A stretch of DNA of 64,000 nt from Hyparrhenia diplandra (lineage: Eukaryota; Streptophyta; Magnoliopsida; Poales; Poaceae). Position 1 is the first letter of the stretch. Each line of letters opens with the position of its first letter. The DNA lies in assembly GCA_015847255.1 (NCBI GenBank), contig JADLZK010007653.1:206206-270205 (forward strand), given 5' to 3'. Of the stretch, positions 22,746-34,324 are shown piece by piece. A model generated the notes under the pieces. The model ran no database searches. It saw only the letters and a program-made list of their open reading frames with translations, and had not been told where the DNA came from. Both the position numbers and the translations under genes were made by a program.

Positions 22746-23548
22746 GTATGCTAGCACTGGTGTATACAAAGCCTACCTGTATGCAGGGGGGCAGATCCAT
22801 GCAAATCTTTCCTAGCCATGTAAATCCTTTTAATTTTCAGCCTAAAATAACATGTTCTGTACTAATTAGCCCCTGAATCCCAAAATAGTATGTCCTTAAC
22901 TAATTAGCCCTCCCCGAGATGGTGTTTACGGATCCGCCACTGCCTGTATGAAATGCACCGATGCGACTCAGTTGACCATTGGATTTAGTCATTTACTCCA
23001 GAAAGTGGCCGGGCTCAGGAGAGAAGAAGACCGATGCCGCATTTCGGTTTTACCCATGTACCATCGTGCCTGCATTAGTGTCCCCCATCGTATCATCCGC
23101 TACATTTTCGAAAGGAACAACCTGAGCAACCTTGTGTTCCTCACTTCATATTGGAGGAGTTTACTAGGCTGCTTCTTGGATGCTGGGAGCCTGGGACGAC
23201 CTGCCATTGTTTGTATCCCCATTCTTTCTTCTTGTGGTTGGCTGCTCTAAGCTTTCAAAGAAAATCTAAAAAAGGTTGCGTGTTATCCAGGTTATTCCAA
23301 TGCTGATTTTTGGTCGAACGTAGAGACAAACACACGACTTTGATAGGGGTAAAAAAGGGTTGTGTGGAAGGCCGATAACCTTAATTTGTCTCATTACAGT
23401 TACAGTACTCGTACATTATTAGAGCCTCATACCTACATTCCACAAGTACTATCAAGCACGCCGCAGTTAAGAACGTACTCAACAGTCCGAGCTACTTTTG
23501 TAGATATTTCATCAGATCCATTTGATGTGATCATGTGAGCCAAATTTA
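22746..23548. other. Intergenic, one unexplained 100-aa ORF
   Basis: A plus-strand ORF at 22948-23250 encodes 100 residues with no recognisable domain and no promoter evidence; it is not called as a gene. Confidence 0.4.
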
Positions 23549-23697
23549 GGTGCCGTTTGGTTTCAGAGACTTTTTATATTGGTACAAAAAAATCCTTAAA
23601 AGTCTCCCTAGGAAACCAAATATAGGGGACTTTTTTAGATTTTTTTGGGATTTTTTATAAGTACGTAGTCCTATGACTTTTGGAAACAAAGAGAGCC
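23549..23697. mobile_element. Tourist (PIF/Harbinger) MITE with TTA target duplication
   Basis: Ends are GGTGCCGTTTGGTTTC and GGAAACAAAGAGAGCC (inverted). It is flanked on both sides by TTA (23546-23548 and 23698-23700), the three-base target duplication of PIF/Harbinger elements. Length about 149 bp. Confidence 0.75.
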
Positions 23698-24248
23698 TTA
23701 CTTCGTCTCAACGAGTTAGCCAGTTACCAATAACAATAGGGTCCCATTTGCAACGTTATTTTTTTTTATTTCTAAAGGCTAGCCCTAATAAAAGTTTTAT
23801 TTCTATTGAGTAAGGTGATATATCAGTAAAAATGATCATGTAGCATAAAAATCATGAGAGAGAGAGAGAGAGTAGCGCATACTATTATTAACTTATTGGA
23901 AACTGAATGAAACTCTACTGGGAGTGTTTTGTTGCATTCCCATGTGTTGGAAATTAAATAAAACTTTAATTTATAACACCATACATTTTTTTTGAGTGAA
24001 ATATAACGCCATACATTATGACCTACTCCTATGAAACTATGTACCATGGAGTTCGTTTTATTTTATCACCAACACTTCATCCTTGGAAATTACATTGAAA
24101 CGGAATGGGTCTTTCTTTACACAGCTGGAGAAAAAGGCTACCTTGCGATCGACAAATAGATTAGCGAGCCTTTTGCCACTAGTGACGACGTTTTCTGTCT
24201 TCATCTCTCTTCTACTTCAGACGGAATACAGGTCAGGTAGCTCGGAAA

Positions 24249-24304
24249 TACTCCCTCCAGCCCAAAATGCTTGGAAGAGATCAATATGCTGGACAGAGGG
24301 AGTA
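24249..24304. mobile_element. Minimal 56-bp Stowaway-type hairpin
   Basis: TACTCCCTCCAGCC at the left is mirrored by GGACAGAGGGAGTA at the right with only about 28 bases between. It is either an internally deleted MITE or a foldback remnant. A (GA)n microsatellite lies upstream at 23856-23872. Confidence 0.7.
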
Positions 24305-25936
24305 TACCCACGAGGATAGTACAGGGAAGCTGTCGAATGGTAGGATTAATTGGACGAAGCAGAACAAGAAAAGACTTCGCTATCTCCGTGCCCTGGCATA
24401 TGCATTTGCTTGTAGATAGCTAGAATTAAAGAATTACCTTTTATCCAACCGGTGCTGGGCTGCTTTGGCGTCCCGTGCGGTTTTGTGGACAGTCTGCTTC
24501 AGCTGTTGTATTGGTTTCGTGCGGTTCTGTCTCTTCTTCAGCTGTGAACAGTGCGTTCGTGCGGTTTTGTAAGTGAATATCTAAGGGAAGGAAACTTTCC
24601 CGCGTCCGCATCCTTCGTCCCATTCTCGCCTCGCCACGGTCCTCCTGTCCTGTCAAACAGAAACTCTTCCCACGAAAGCATTTCCTGCTTGTTTCGTTGC
24701 AGTTTTGCGCTCTGAACTAGTGCTTCTTTCATCCCTCACTCCCTCCTCTCCTTTGCTCCGCCCGACGAGGAGGAGGATGAGGATGATGTCTTCTTAATTT
24801 TGCCGGTCGAGCATGGGGTACGTCAACCCTTCTCTTCTTCAGGTGGCGGGAGCTTTTCTTGCTCCACTACATGGGAGAGCTATGTGTGCGAGCTGTTCTT
24901 CACCGGTGCAACGGCGGCGTTCCTGGCTGCAGACTCTACTGTCAACAGGGAATTTAAATGCTCTCGGACTCATGGTGACAGAGGTATCTCTCCTAATTGA
25001 AGAAGGCAGTTTTTTTTTTTTTTTTTTGAACAGGACGAGTTAAATTCTGTGTCCATAAAGAGATTCACGAGGTACGTACCTAAGAAAACACCAGCGGTCT
25101 ACGACACTCAGCTTGTTCGTTCATCTGTGTCCTTTCTAGCTATAGTGCAATGGTCTCTGTCGCGACCGGCCCTCAATCCTCGTGGAGAACTTCGTCAGAC
25201 AAGCAAAGTAATTGCCTCTCATGATGGTGCAGTGCGTGCGTGCTTCTTCAGCTTACTCCGAATTGGTTTACGAACACGAAGTCGAGCTGCATCGTTTGCC
25301 TAACTAAAGATGGGTTTTACAGATGATTTGATGATCAGAATAAGATCCAGTGAGAAATCTACATCTTTACAGTATCGACCATGGTGCCATGGAGATTTTA
25401 CACGTCGGTCAAGCTGGATGGGAGACGCAGTACATATTTTTAGGAATATGTAATCAGCTGCTCAGAGGTTTCAGTCTCTACTTGTAGGAATCCATCGCTA
25501 TAGTACGCAGTACATATTTCTGAAAGGCACAGATGTTTCCAGAATCCAGAAAAAGTTTGTTCAGCTCCACAGGTGCTTTAATGGGTTGTTTGCAGAAGTG
25601 ATAGTGCAGACTGCAGAGGAGTATATGAATGATGTCCAGATCAACGGAACGGGCATGAAAGACAGTGGGTTCTGCTTGTACAGAACGCGAGATTCCGCGT
25701 GCCTGTACGAGAGATCAGGCCGGAGGTGGTTCAGTGTTTCCGTGTAGGTACCTGGACCGCTGGCGGAAATAGATGCAGCAACGGCCGTATGCACAAGGTA
25801 CCTCCGGCTTCTTTCCTACTACGACGAAGCCAACGGGCGAATTAGCAGCAAGAAGCTGCCAAGACCCTTACTGATGGAAGGGTTATAGAGATCAGTGCCC
25901 TACTAAAAGGGCATTGTTGTTGATGAGGTTCATAAG
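24305..25936. other. Intergenic with a possible uncharacterised exon
   Basis: An ATG at 24813 opens MGYVNPSLLQVAGAFLAP and runs, in moderately GC-rich sequence, to a potential donor (CAGAG|GTATCT) near 24982. It contains TGNLNALGLMVTE but no known domain. CGTGCGGTTTTGT-like phrases recur at about 24475, 24517 and 24560. The rest up to 25936 shows nothing I can assign. Confidence 0.25.
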
Positions 25937-27605
25937 AATTTTTTAGAGTTTTAGGGCATATGCCCCTGCCTTTAGCATTGCCAAAGAACCTACTACTCTA
26001 TCACATGCTTCAGAAATGCATTCCCACATTGTTTAGCCACCACACAATCAAAAAATAGATGATGTACAGTTTCAGGTCATCTAATCTTTTGCTAATACTC
26101 GTTTTTTTGACAGCAACCAGAGAAAAAGTGTACTCTAGGGTGTACTTTCAGTTGCCAAACCTCACGGACATGCTACATGCACACGAAGAATCCCTCTGAA
26201 ATTAACAATCTTATATAAGGACAGGACTGAGATGAATCGATACCGTTTTGAATTAAATTGCCAAATCAAAGTGTCCTCATCTTCAGTGAAAACTATGGTA
26301 CGTAGAAGCTAATTGAACTATTTCTAACCAAACATTCATCAATCTTTGGTCAAAGCATCTTCGAAATGTGCATTTTAATGTATAGCCATCCCACAAGTTA
26401 GCTATGGTTCCAACTTTCTCATTTACCAGTACATAAATTTCTATATAGCTAAGCTTGAATGACCTAACCAGTTATCCTCCCAGAATTTTACACTCCTTCA
26501 ATTTCCTATTTTCCACTTATAACCTAATTGTGCAGCCTTTGCAGCTCACATGACTCCTTTTAGAAACTGGGAAACACCCTGAGTAGAGGTACAAAAGATA
26601 TTTCGAACATTGGCTTTATATTTATGATCTATCAGCTGCTTCCACAGTCTGTCTTTATCTTCATTATACCTCTTAATCCATGAAGCTAATAAGCAGACAT
26701 TCAGGTCTCTTAAATTTGGAATACCCAAACCTCCATAATCTTTTAACATAGCAATACTATCCCAGTTAACTTGAAGAATCTTATAATTTTGTCTTTATCA
26801 TTCCACATACAATTTGCTAAGTGGGTAGTAATAATCCTAATGACACATTTAGGGGAATTTTATAAAGGATAACAAGTAAATTGGAATGCTACTGAGACAT
26901 GCTCTAATCAAACCTACTTTGCCAACATATGAGAGTAAATTACTTCCCCACCCAGAAATTCTCTGAAGCAACTTATCTACAAAAGGTTGTAAGTCTTCTC
27001 TTCTTAAATTCTCATGATGTAAAGGGACTCCAAGATACTTAATAGGGAAATTCTTAAGAGGACAAGCAAAATATGGGTTATAACATGAGCTTCCTCCTCA
27101 GACACATTCATAGGTATGATTTCACTTTTATGGAAATTATTCTCATCCCATAAACTTGCTCAAAGCATTGCAGAATTCCTTTGAGATTAACTAAATGTCC
27201 TAGGTCTATATCTGAGAAGAGGATGATATCATCAGCATATTGTAATGAAATAATATTTTCCTCTCTAAAACTAGTACCTAGTCCACAAATAAGTTTCTCT
27301 TTGGCCCCTTTAATCAGCATTCTTGTCAGGACATCACCTACCAGGTTAAAGAATGCTGGGACAAGGGTCTCCCTTTCATTACAATACTGGTAGGTGACAA
27401 AAGTGGGACAAGGGTCTCCCTTTCTATGACCTTTCCCAGTTTTGAAGAACTTGCTCTCCATTTATCATAATCCCAATCCTCCTATGATTAAACTTTTTAG
27501 CCAACCAATCCAACCAGAGCTAAAACCTCTAGTCTCCAAAATCGCAAAAAGGAACTCCCAATTAACCCTATCATATGCTTTCATGGTCTAATTTAATAAT
27601 CACTC
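25937..27605 (-). mobile_element. Minus-strand LINE ORF2 fragment with YADD motif
   Basis: Read on the minus strand, the segment at 27461-27108 encodes reverse-transcriptase motifs: a GKGHRKGDPCPTF block with RKGDP, then PAFFNLVGDVLTRML and the catalytic QYADDIILFSD (about 27245-27210). Further on, 26749-26546 gives DYGGLGIPNLRDLNVCLLA and WIKRYNEDKDRLWKQL, typical of the region after RT. The 3' end at about 25937 has the LINE tail phrase GGGCATATGCCCTAAAACTC followed by TAAAAAA. Frames are broken, and the 5' half is missing. Confidence 0.8.
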
Positions 27606-27989
27606 CAGGTTTTTTTTTTTTTTCTTTATTTATACTATATACTAGCTCATGGGCAATACTCCTACAACACTTTCTAAGATATACCTCCCATGTATGAAAG
27701 CACTGAAGGGAGGTTTATCTGAATAGCCTGATACATAGTGTTCTGATTGAATTACAGGCGTTGTGAAAGCTAACTTAGCCAAAGTATAAGTTGTACGGTT
27801 ATGGTTCCTATTGATCTTATGGGCAATAACCTCTCTCTCTCTCTCTGAAATGTACAGCTTTGGGGTAAAAAACTGTCTAAATGTGCCTTGTGTTTTCAAA
27901 CCGACAGGAACACCTAAAGAATGTGCGTTGCTGAATGGGTATCGCCGATGGCGTCAAGCACCTGAACTAACGAGAGAGATATAGGGGGC
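27606..27989. other. Short intergenic stretch
   Basis: A T run at about 27608-27621 and a (CT)n run at about 27831-27846. No gene is seen. Confidence 0.45.
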
Positions 27990-28140
27990 GACCGTAACGT
28001 GATCCCACGGGATCTTATAAACCTGAAAATATACTCTCGATGGCGGATGGCAGGCCAAGGTGACGGACTTTGGGACAGCAAAGTTGCTCCGCTCGAGAGA
28101 TCAGAACTTCGGACATGGATCGTCTGTCATCTCGCAGGTG
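27990..28140 (+). pseudogene. Protein-kinase catalytic-loop fragment (receptor-like kinase relic)
   Basis: The sequence encodes, with one small frame disruption, a PRDL...KPENI-like catalytic loop, then DGGWQAKVTDFGTAKLLRS, including the DFG metal-binding motif. It ends near a possible CAG|GTGACG donor. About 40-50 codons of the central kinase domain are present, and neither lobe is complete. The wording resembles plant receptor-like kinases. It may be related to the N-lobe relic at 31416, but the intervening LINE sequence prevents joining them. Confidence 0.65.
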
Positions 28141-28714
28141 ACGTGAATTAGCCTTAATCTAAGACCTACCTGTCGACGGGGAGCTCGGCTATGGTACTAA
28201 AGACCAGAAGGTCAGCCGCCGGCCACCTTCAAGTGCCTCTGCGGGGAGACCACTGCCTCTTCTTCGACAACCAGCACAGATAAGTCCTCGTGGTTCTAGG
28301 AACTTCTATCCGTGCAATTAACTGTCAATCCTTAGCTTTTAGGCGTTGATGTGTTAAGCTCGTTATGATCCTATAATCATAAGATTAAGACTAACACCTC
28401 GATTAGTACCACAGAGGAAAATATTCGATTACATCACACGGTTAATATAATGATCGATGATGTATGGAACCCAACTTAAAAATGGAGATGCTCCGTAAGT
28501 CACTTTACAATCTTACTTGTATAAGGTGTAGAAAGACAACGCATAGTGACTACATTTACATCCTTATTATTTGACATGGGACGGCCGTGAGTCAATGCCA
28601 GCGCACTCATGGGCTTTGGTTGGCTACGTTTAATAAGTAATGCAAAATAAGATCAGGAGAGTATTTGTCGTTTCTCAGAGAAAAAAAAGGAGAGTATGTG
28701 TCAAAAAAAAACAT
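28141..28714. other. Intergenic, no gene seen
   Basis: Includes short GC-rich scraps (28180-28300) of unknown origin, then AT-rich DNA. Confidence 0.4.
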
Positions 28715-30060
28715 CAGCACAGGGGCAGCAGCACAAATCTTGGCTAATTTCCCAGGAAAGATTGGGTCATTCCCTGGCAAATATCTAGGCCTACCACTAC
28801 ACATACGTAAACTAAGGCGCATAGAAATACAGCCACTGATTGACAAGATTGGCTCAAGAATACCGGGCTGGAAAGGAAGATTCCTAACGTCGGCGGGGAG
28901 GGAGACGCTTGTCAAAACAGTTCTGTCTTCACAACCCATCTATCATTTGACTGCTTTCCCCGAGCAAAAATGGTTGATTAAAATAGTTGACAGGCTGAGA
29001 AGAGCATTCTTGTGGCGAGGAGAGACACCGGAGAATGTCAAAGGGGGTCATTCACTTATGAATTGGCCAACCACGTGCAGACCAAAAATCAAAGGTGGCC
29101 TGGGTGTCCTGGACCTTGAGCGTTTTGCGAGAGCCCTGAGACTAAGATGGCTCTGGCTTCAATGGACTCAAAAGGATAGAGCTTGGAACAAACTTGATTT
29201 ACCATGCGACGACCGGGACAGAGACCTCTTCAGTGCATCCACAGTTGTGACCGTAGGAGATGGCAGGACAACAAAATTTTGGACAGACTCATGGTTGGAT
29301 AGAGCTGCCCCTAAATCCGTGGCACCATCTTTATATAAGAAATCAAAAAGAAAGAAGGTAACGGTACACCAGGCAACGCAAGGAAACAGATGGATTTCAA
29401 ATATTTTGCCGATTGATTCGCATGAAGAAATTACTGAATATGTCCAATTATGGGAAAGGCTTGCAGAAGTGCAACTAGAAGACAATGAGGCCGACACCAT
29501 CAGGTGGAGATGGACTAACAGTGGGGAATACACAACAAAGAGTGCATATCTTATTCAATTTGAAGGGAGTTACAGCAAAATTAAAATTTCACCGATATGG
29601 AGAGCAAAGGCCGAAGCAAAGTGCCGTTTCTTTGCATGGACTCTATTACACAATAAAATCTAACGGCAAACAACCTGGCCAAAAGGAATTGGCCAAACGA
29701 TCCAATCTGCAAACTCTGCTCTAATGCACCAGAGACTCCACGGCATTTGTGCAAGGACTGCCCATTTGCACAACAAGTTTGGGTCTATATCAAGAGATGG
29801 AATAGGTTGGAATTGGTCGATTCAGTCGCAACAACGGGATCAACATTCAACTACTGGCAACGTTGCAGAAGGAAATACAATAAAAGCGAAAGAAGAAGAT
29901 TGGATGGCATCATGATATATTGGTGGTGGCATGTCTGGAAAGAGCGAAACCGACGGACTTTCCAACAGAAAATTTTAAACGCAGAACAAGTAGCTCGTTT
30001 GTGCAATGACGACATCACACAGCAAAACATTGCAGCATCCCTTGACATCGGAAATTAGTC
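28715..30060 (+). mobile_element. LINE ORF2 C-terminal half (post-RT region and zf-RVT), one frameshift
   Basis: This is the best preserved LINE piece. From about 28730 the frame reads the post-catalytic RT region (GKYLGLPLHIRKLRR, RIPGWKGRFLTSAGRETLVK, QPIYHLTAF). It continues with FLWRGE, KGGLGVLDLERFARALRLRW, GDGRTTKFWTDSWL and ISPIWRAKAEAKCRFFAW. At 29661 a TAA interrupts, caused by one missing base. The adjacent frame continues with the zinc region (CKLCSNAPETPRHLCKDC) and VWKERNRRTFQ, to a natural stop at 30056-30058. The catalytic YADD segment and everything 5' of it are absent. Confidence 0.85.
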
Positions 30061-30640
30061 CTTTCCTTTATTTAACAGTGCAACGGAGCAGTTCTAGTTG
30101 AGTCCGTGGACCCTTCACAGTATATATTTGCATATATTGAGCACTACCAACCAAAGAGACAGTGGATCCACTAACCAAACCTTTCACCCACAAGACAATT
30201 AGACCAGTTGCAAAAGAACAGATTACCTGAGAGGCAGTCCGACTACGACTAACAGCGATGGATTCGGAGTCGTACGGCTTGCTTCTTTAGACGAAGACCC
30301 AGCGATAGACGATGAACTGGAAGATATGCAAGGACAACTTGGTGCTCCATTGCAGCGCGGCCGGCAGAGGGGGCTCTGGATGGACTCAGGCAGTGCGACG
30401 CCGACGGAGCAATCGAAGGGGAAAGGAGGATGAAGCGACTATTGGGAGGGGAAGCTTGGTAGGTGAGAGAGGGCAGTCAAAGAGACCTGACCAACCGAGA
30501 GAGCAACAGAGAATCCCAGAGGGTGGGCTTGGGCCAATTTTATACCAGAATTCGGTTCTACCGGCCCGGGCAGGCCCACATTACAACTGTCTACTACCGC
30601 AGGACTGGAACACGGGCCCAATTTCAGGATTTCTGAGCAA
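30061..30640 (-). pseudogene. Captured or truncated host-gene 5' end, minus strand
   Basis: Read on the minus strand this segment looks like a promoter and first exon. TGGGCC and GTGGGCC motifs (about 30525-30620) are followed by a pyrimidine-rich leader, an ATG near 30352 (MEHQVVLAYLPVHRLSLGL) and a CTCAG|GTAATC splice donor near 30228. No later exon is recognisable to the left, where LINE coding ends. The phrase AATTAGTC flanks the segment at 30053-30060 and 30639-30646, and LINE-like 3' UTR resumes beyond. It may therefore be an insertion of a gene fragment into a LINE. The gene identity is unknown. Confidence 0.35.
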
Positions 30641-30649
30641 TTAGTCTTT

Positions 30650-30853
30650 TTACCCCTTTTTTTCTTTTGTTTTTTCGGGGAGACTGTAGAGTTGTACTCG
30701 TGCAGTGGTTTTTGTGCAGTTGTTGGTGTTGGTATTTTTTTTCCTTCCAGTAGAGTGTTGAGTGGAAGTCGAGTGGAAGTGGTTTTGTAAATGTTTTTTG
30801 TTTTCTTTCGTCTAATAAAAATCCGCAAATCTTTTTGCCGCCCTTCTAAAAAA
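30650..30853 (+). mobile_element. LINE 3' UTR and tail
   Basis: T-rich 3' UTR ending TCTAATAAAAATCCGCAAATC and TTGCCGCCCTTC followed by TAAAAAAA, a typical grass LINE terminus. It may be the displaced 3' end of the LINE at 28.7-30.06 kb. Confidence 0.65.
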
Positions 30854-30859
30854 ACTACG

Positions 30860-31018
30860 CCGTACCCGCTTTGCATGCGGGAATGGGTGGGCTTGGGAAA
30901 ACCACGTGCCCTGAAGGCCAACTCAATATTTACCGGAGGTTGGCTGCTTTCTTTTGTCATTGCTCTCTTCTCAGACCGTCTGTCAATCAATTCGTTGCAA
31001 ATTACTTTATTCATCCGT
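30860..31018 (+). pseudogene. Fragment with a GMGGLGKTT P-loop
   Basis: A short stretch encodes GMGGLGKTT (about 30882-30908), the phosphate-binding loop typical of plant NB-ARC resistance proteins. The codons after it do not continue convincingly as an NB-ARC domain. It could be a mutated relic of a resistance gene or a chance match. Confidence 0.3.
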
Positions 31019-31085
31019 ATTTTTTAGAGTTTGCAGGGCTATGCCCTGGCCATTGCATTAGAACAAAAACCATCCAGTTTACAAC
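31019..31085 (-). mobile_element. LINE 3' tail fragment, minus strand
   Basis: On the minus strand it reads GTTCTAATGCAATGGCCAGG, then GGGCATAGCCCTGCAAACTC and TAAAAAA, a LINE terminus like that at 25937. Confidence 0.5.
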
Positions 31086-31415
31086 GATATGAATATTTTT
31101 TATAAGTATGACTGTTACACTTATATACATAGGATTTTTTGGAACTATTTTATAATAAGATGTCATTTATCGAAGTTGCCGTTGTTATTCGCTACAAGAA
31201 TTCTCTGTTTATGTCCTCATTCGTTTTGATACTCTTATGTTGATTCATTCAAAACAACTCATATAAACCACAAGAGAGCTCCTTTCGTGTTATGCTATAT
31301 GCTTTTGTGACAAATTGTTTCGCAAGTTGAAGCTCCATATCAACAATTAAATGAACTTGATCCATGTCTAAGATAAGTATTTGTTTTTCCTTTATAAGTG
31401 TTTGAGTAATCAGGA

Positions 31416-32020
31416 ATGGATAGTGGAGCTACTGATCATGAAACATTGGAGAAAACGATGCAGGATCCAACTGTAGAGCCAATATTTTTGCCACTAGATT
31501 TTTCGAAAGTCATCACATGCAATTTTTCAACTGAACTAGAACTTGGCAGGGGTGCATTTGGCTCAGTGTACAAGGTATGATCATTCTTCTTTTTCTCCAA
31601 CTTTCAGCTGATGGCAACAATAACAGTTAATCAATGGTTCAACTAATTGCTATGAAGGGAGTTCTCCAGAGCGGCAAAGTTATTGTTGTAAAGAAGCTTT
31701 TTGATGCACGTCTATTGGGGACAATCAATTTGAGAATGAGATCACTTGTCTCATGGGGATCAGGCACCAAAATGTCGTGCAACTTGTACGTTACTGTGTC
31801 GAAACCAGATCAGAAGCAAAGAAGCTACCAACTGGGAAACATGTTATGGCTCAACAACCTGCATGTTTGCTCTGCTTTTGAATATCATTGCAAGGGAAGC
31901 CTTGACAACATCACAGTTTAGTCTTTGTATTTGGATTTGGTTTTCCTTCCTCTTAATGAAATACGGGTGAATGGCCCGATCGAGAAAAAAAAAAAGGGAA
32001 GCCTTGACAAGCATGTTTCT
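31416..32020 (+). pseudogene. Receptor-like kinase N-lobe relic, two exons
   Basis: Exon 1 (31416-31574, 53 codons) opens with ATG and ends LELGRGAFGSVYK at a perfect AAG|GTATGA donor. This is the glycine-rich ATP-binding loop of a kinase. Exon 2 (from about 31655) reads GVLQSGKVIVVKKLFDARLL, containing the ATP-binding lysine in VVKK. Then, after frame changes, it reads FENEITCLMGIRHQNVVQLV and FEYHCKGSLD, ending GSLDKHVS at a donor (CTG|GTATGT) at 32020. It is dead: frame changes lie near 31713 and 31876, and an 86-bp LINE tail sits inside exon 2 at 31909-31994. No convincing remaining kinase exons were found downstream. Confidence 0.75.
31909..31994 (+). mobile_element. 86-bp LINE-tail insertion with 15-bp target duplication
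   Basis: A LINE 3' end (CCTCTTAATGAAATACGGG..., then CGATCGAG plus an A run) lies between two exact copies of GGGAAGCCTTGACAA (31894-31908 and 31995-32009). It is a severely 5'-truncated retroposition event within the kinase relic. Confidence 0.92.
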
Positions 32021-34280
32021 GGTATGTTGAAATAAAATGCTAAGATCTTATGTTGTTATTTTCTTTTGCACAGTTTATTTGATTAGAACACACACGCAAT
32101 TTTATCACTAATATAGATAGCAACACAGCGGTAAGATCAACTACAATCAAGATATAAACATAGCACCCATCCACACAAATGTGGTGGTTCTATATACTGT
32201 ATGAGCTATTTTTTTCTGTTTCATGATCTATTTCTACAGATGACTTGGATATGATTTTATAAATCACATTGCAGAGACTGATTGGCCTGAAATCCTTCAA
32301 ATATTCCGGATTTGGCACCTTCGGAACAAGAACAATTGCAGTATGCGGAAGCTGAGAGTGGTTAGAAGTTGGAGGAACAAACTAGAAATAACACCTATGC
32401 ATGATGCGGAACTGCGGAAGCTGAGAGTACGCGCGCGGCACCTGCACCTGATTAAGCTGAGGTCATTCTTCTCTTCTTATAGTTCTTAATTTTTCCAATC
32501 GTTGGATACATGCATGGATATGATGTTGCAGCTGCACGAGCGGTAAGCATTTCTGGCATTCAATTTGGGCTGTTCGCCTCAACTCAGGTAAGCATGGTTG
32601 CCGGTTGCGCAAGTAGCGATGCGGCACGGTTTTGACAGACAGGAGCAACTCCTTTGACAAGCGGCCACTGGAGAACAAGGTACAACATATGAGTAATCTC
32701 AGGGTGTTTGGTTCAGGGATCATCAGTACGTTCTGGGGATAAGATGACGTGCTAATTTATCACGAAGCTAAGTTGTGCATGAATTTTAATAAGATGGGTT
32801 TCTTGTCATTGTGTTAGCCTTCTCGCATACGGCAATTGCTACGGTACTCTCAAATAACCGTGGACCATCCATTTTTCCGATCAAATGGTCACAATCATTA
32901 ATTACCTCCTAGGAGGTGATAGTATTTATTTAATTTTTTTTTTACAAAATAGGGCAAATAAGGAAACTCTTAAATATAAAATATTTTTTTATAGATTTTG
33001 TTGATGCATGCATAATCTATAAATGATATGGTAGATCTTTTTTTTTTTTTTTATTTTATACTTGATATATTCTCATTACCTTATAATTTTATACGTGCAT
33101 GTGGTTGGGCATTTGCGTGACTTAATTTTGTGCATGTACTTGGTGTCATGCACATGTTAGCTAGTGTGTAGATGCTCAAAAAAACGTGTACCTAGTGTGT
33201 GTCCTTGCATGTTAGCGTGTGTGTGAGGTTAGGTGTATGCGTGGTCAGCTCAAAGAAAAAAAAAAATCATGCTTAGAATGTAATTTGGAATTGTTGAAAG
33301 ACACTTATTTATCTTTTTAATCTTTTTTAATTTATAGCTAAAATTTGTAACAGTCTTCTCACTTACTAACTCCAAATATGAAACTTGTTTTTCGGGATAT
33401 GAAACTTTGATTCATCTATATATGCAGCATAATCCGGAGAAGCAGCTGATGCATGGGTATGCAGTCCCCCCTCCCTCCCCACGGCCCCCTTTTTTTTTTT
33501 TTGTTGCGTATATTATATATACTTAGTAAGTACCAACATTTTATTGTTAGAATAAAAAGAAAGAATAAATGTCTATCTTCATCAGCTCCTCTCACTCCCA
33601 GCGCTTCTAACCTCTGGACTACTTGATTTACTAGTACTATATATGTTAGTATGAGCAATTTATATTTATATAGTACAAATTTCACTGTATGAACATTTGC
33701 TTTTCCATGGAACATCATATATTACCTTGCTTGCAATCTCGTATTCTGGGTCGATCCGTGCCAGACCACCAATGACATTAGTAGGTAGCTAGAATGGCAA
33801 CATAACTGAATATTTTTAGTGTCAGCAGAGATTTATCATTATTAAGATAAATGTTGCATATATTAGTATATATATAATGTGTAATAATTTTTTTCTTAAC
33901 GTCGTATGTATTTTCAAAGATATTGCTTGTAAAAATTTACACACCTTCTAGAATCTAGATCACGTCGATGTCTAATGTTGTTGCTTATACTATTTACGAT
34001 CGCAGCGAAGTGGGGTTGACAGCTGACAAGCTAATTAAGTGCCGTTTTGTCTTTGGGAAAGCCTTTTGTTTTTGTTTACGGGCTGCGCGGACATTGCAAT
34101 AATTGCCAGCAGGCAGGTTGTTTGTCCTAGCTGAGCCTCCAACACACAAGAAATTGACCGTGCATACCTATGGTGCATCGAAGCAAAAGGAACGATGAAC
34201 AGGGCGAGCCCGACCATTTTGGCAACTTCCCCCCGGCCGGCCGGGCCCATCTCAACCACACCTATACGGTTGCGCAGTGC
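32021..34280. other. Long AT-rich intergenic region
   Basis: At 32270-32460 there is a frame (ETDWPEILQIFRIWHLRN, then VVRSWRNKLEITPMHD) that could be further kinase-gene remnant, but I cannot assign it. Poly-T runs lie near 33040 and 33490. From 34000 to 34280 the sequence is promoter-like DNA upstream of the small ORF at 34325. No other gene is seen. Confidence 0.45.
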
Positions 34281-34290
34281 CTATATATAC
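34281..34290 (+). promoter_or_regulatory. TATA box of the small ORF at 34325
   Basis: CTATATATAC, identical to the box at 15627 and in a shared TGC...CTATATATACG context, lies 35 bp upstream of the ATG. The implied leader is very short (about 10 bases) if transcription starts at the usual distance. Confidence 0.45.
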
Positions 34291-34324
34291 GACGTACGAG
34301 AGGCTGGGGAAAATTCAAAGGCAA

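Noticed and set aside
22948..23250. 100-aa ORF as a small gene
   Set aside because: No promoter, no domain, and composition like the surrounding repeats.
30882..30908. GMGGLGKTT as evidence of a resistance gene
   Set aside because: Only the P-loop matches; no RNBS, GLPL or LRR sequence follows. Kept only as a low-confidence fragment.
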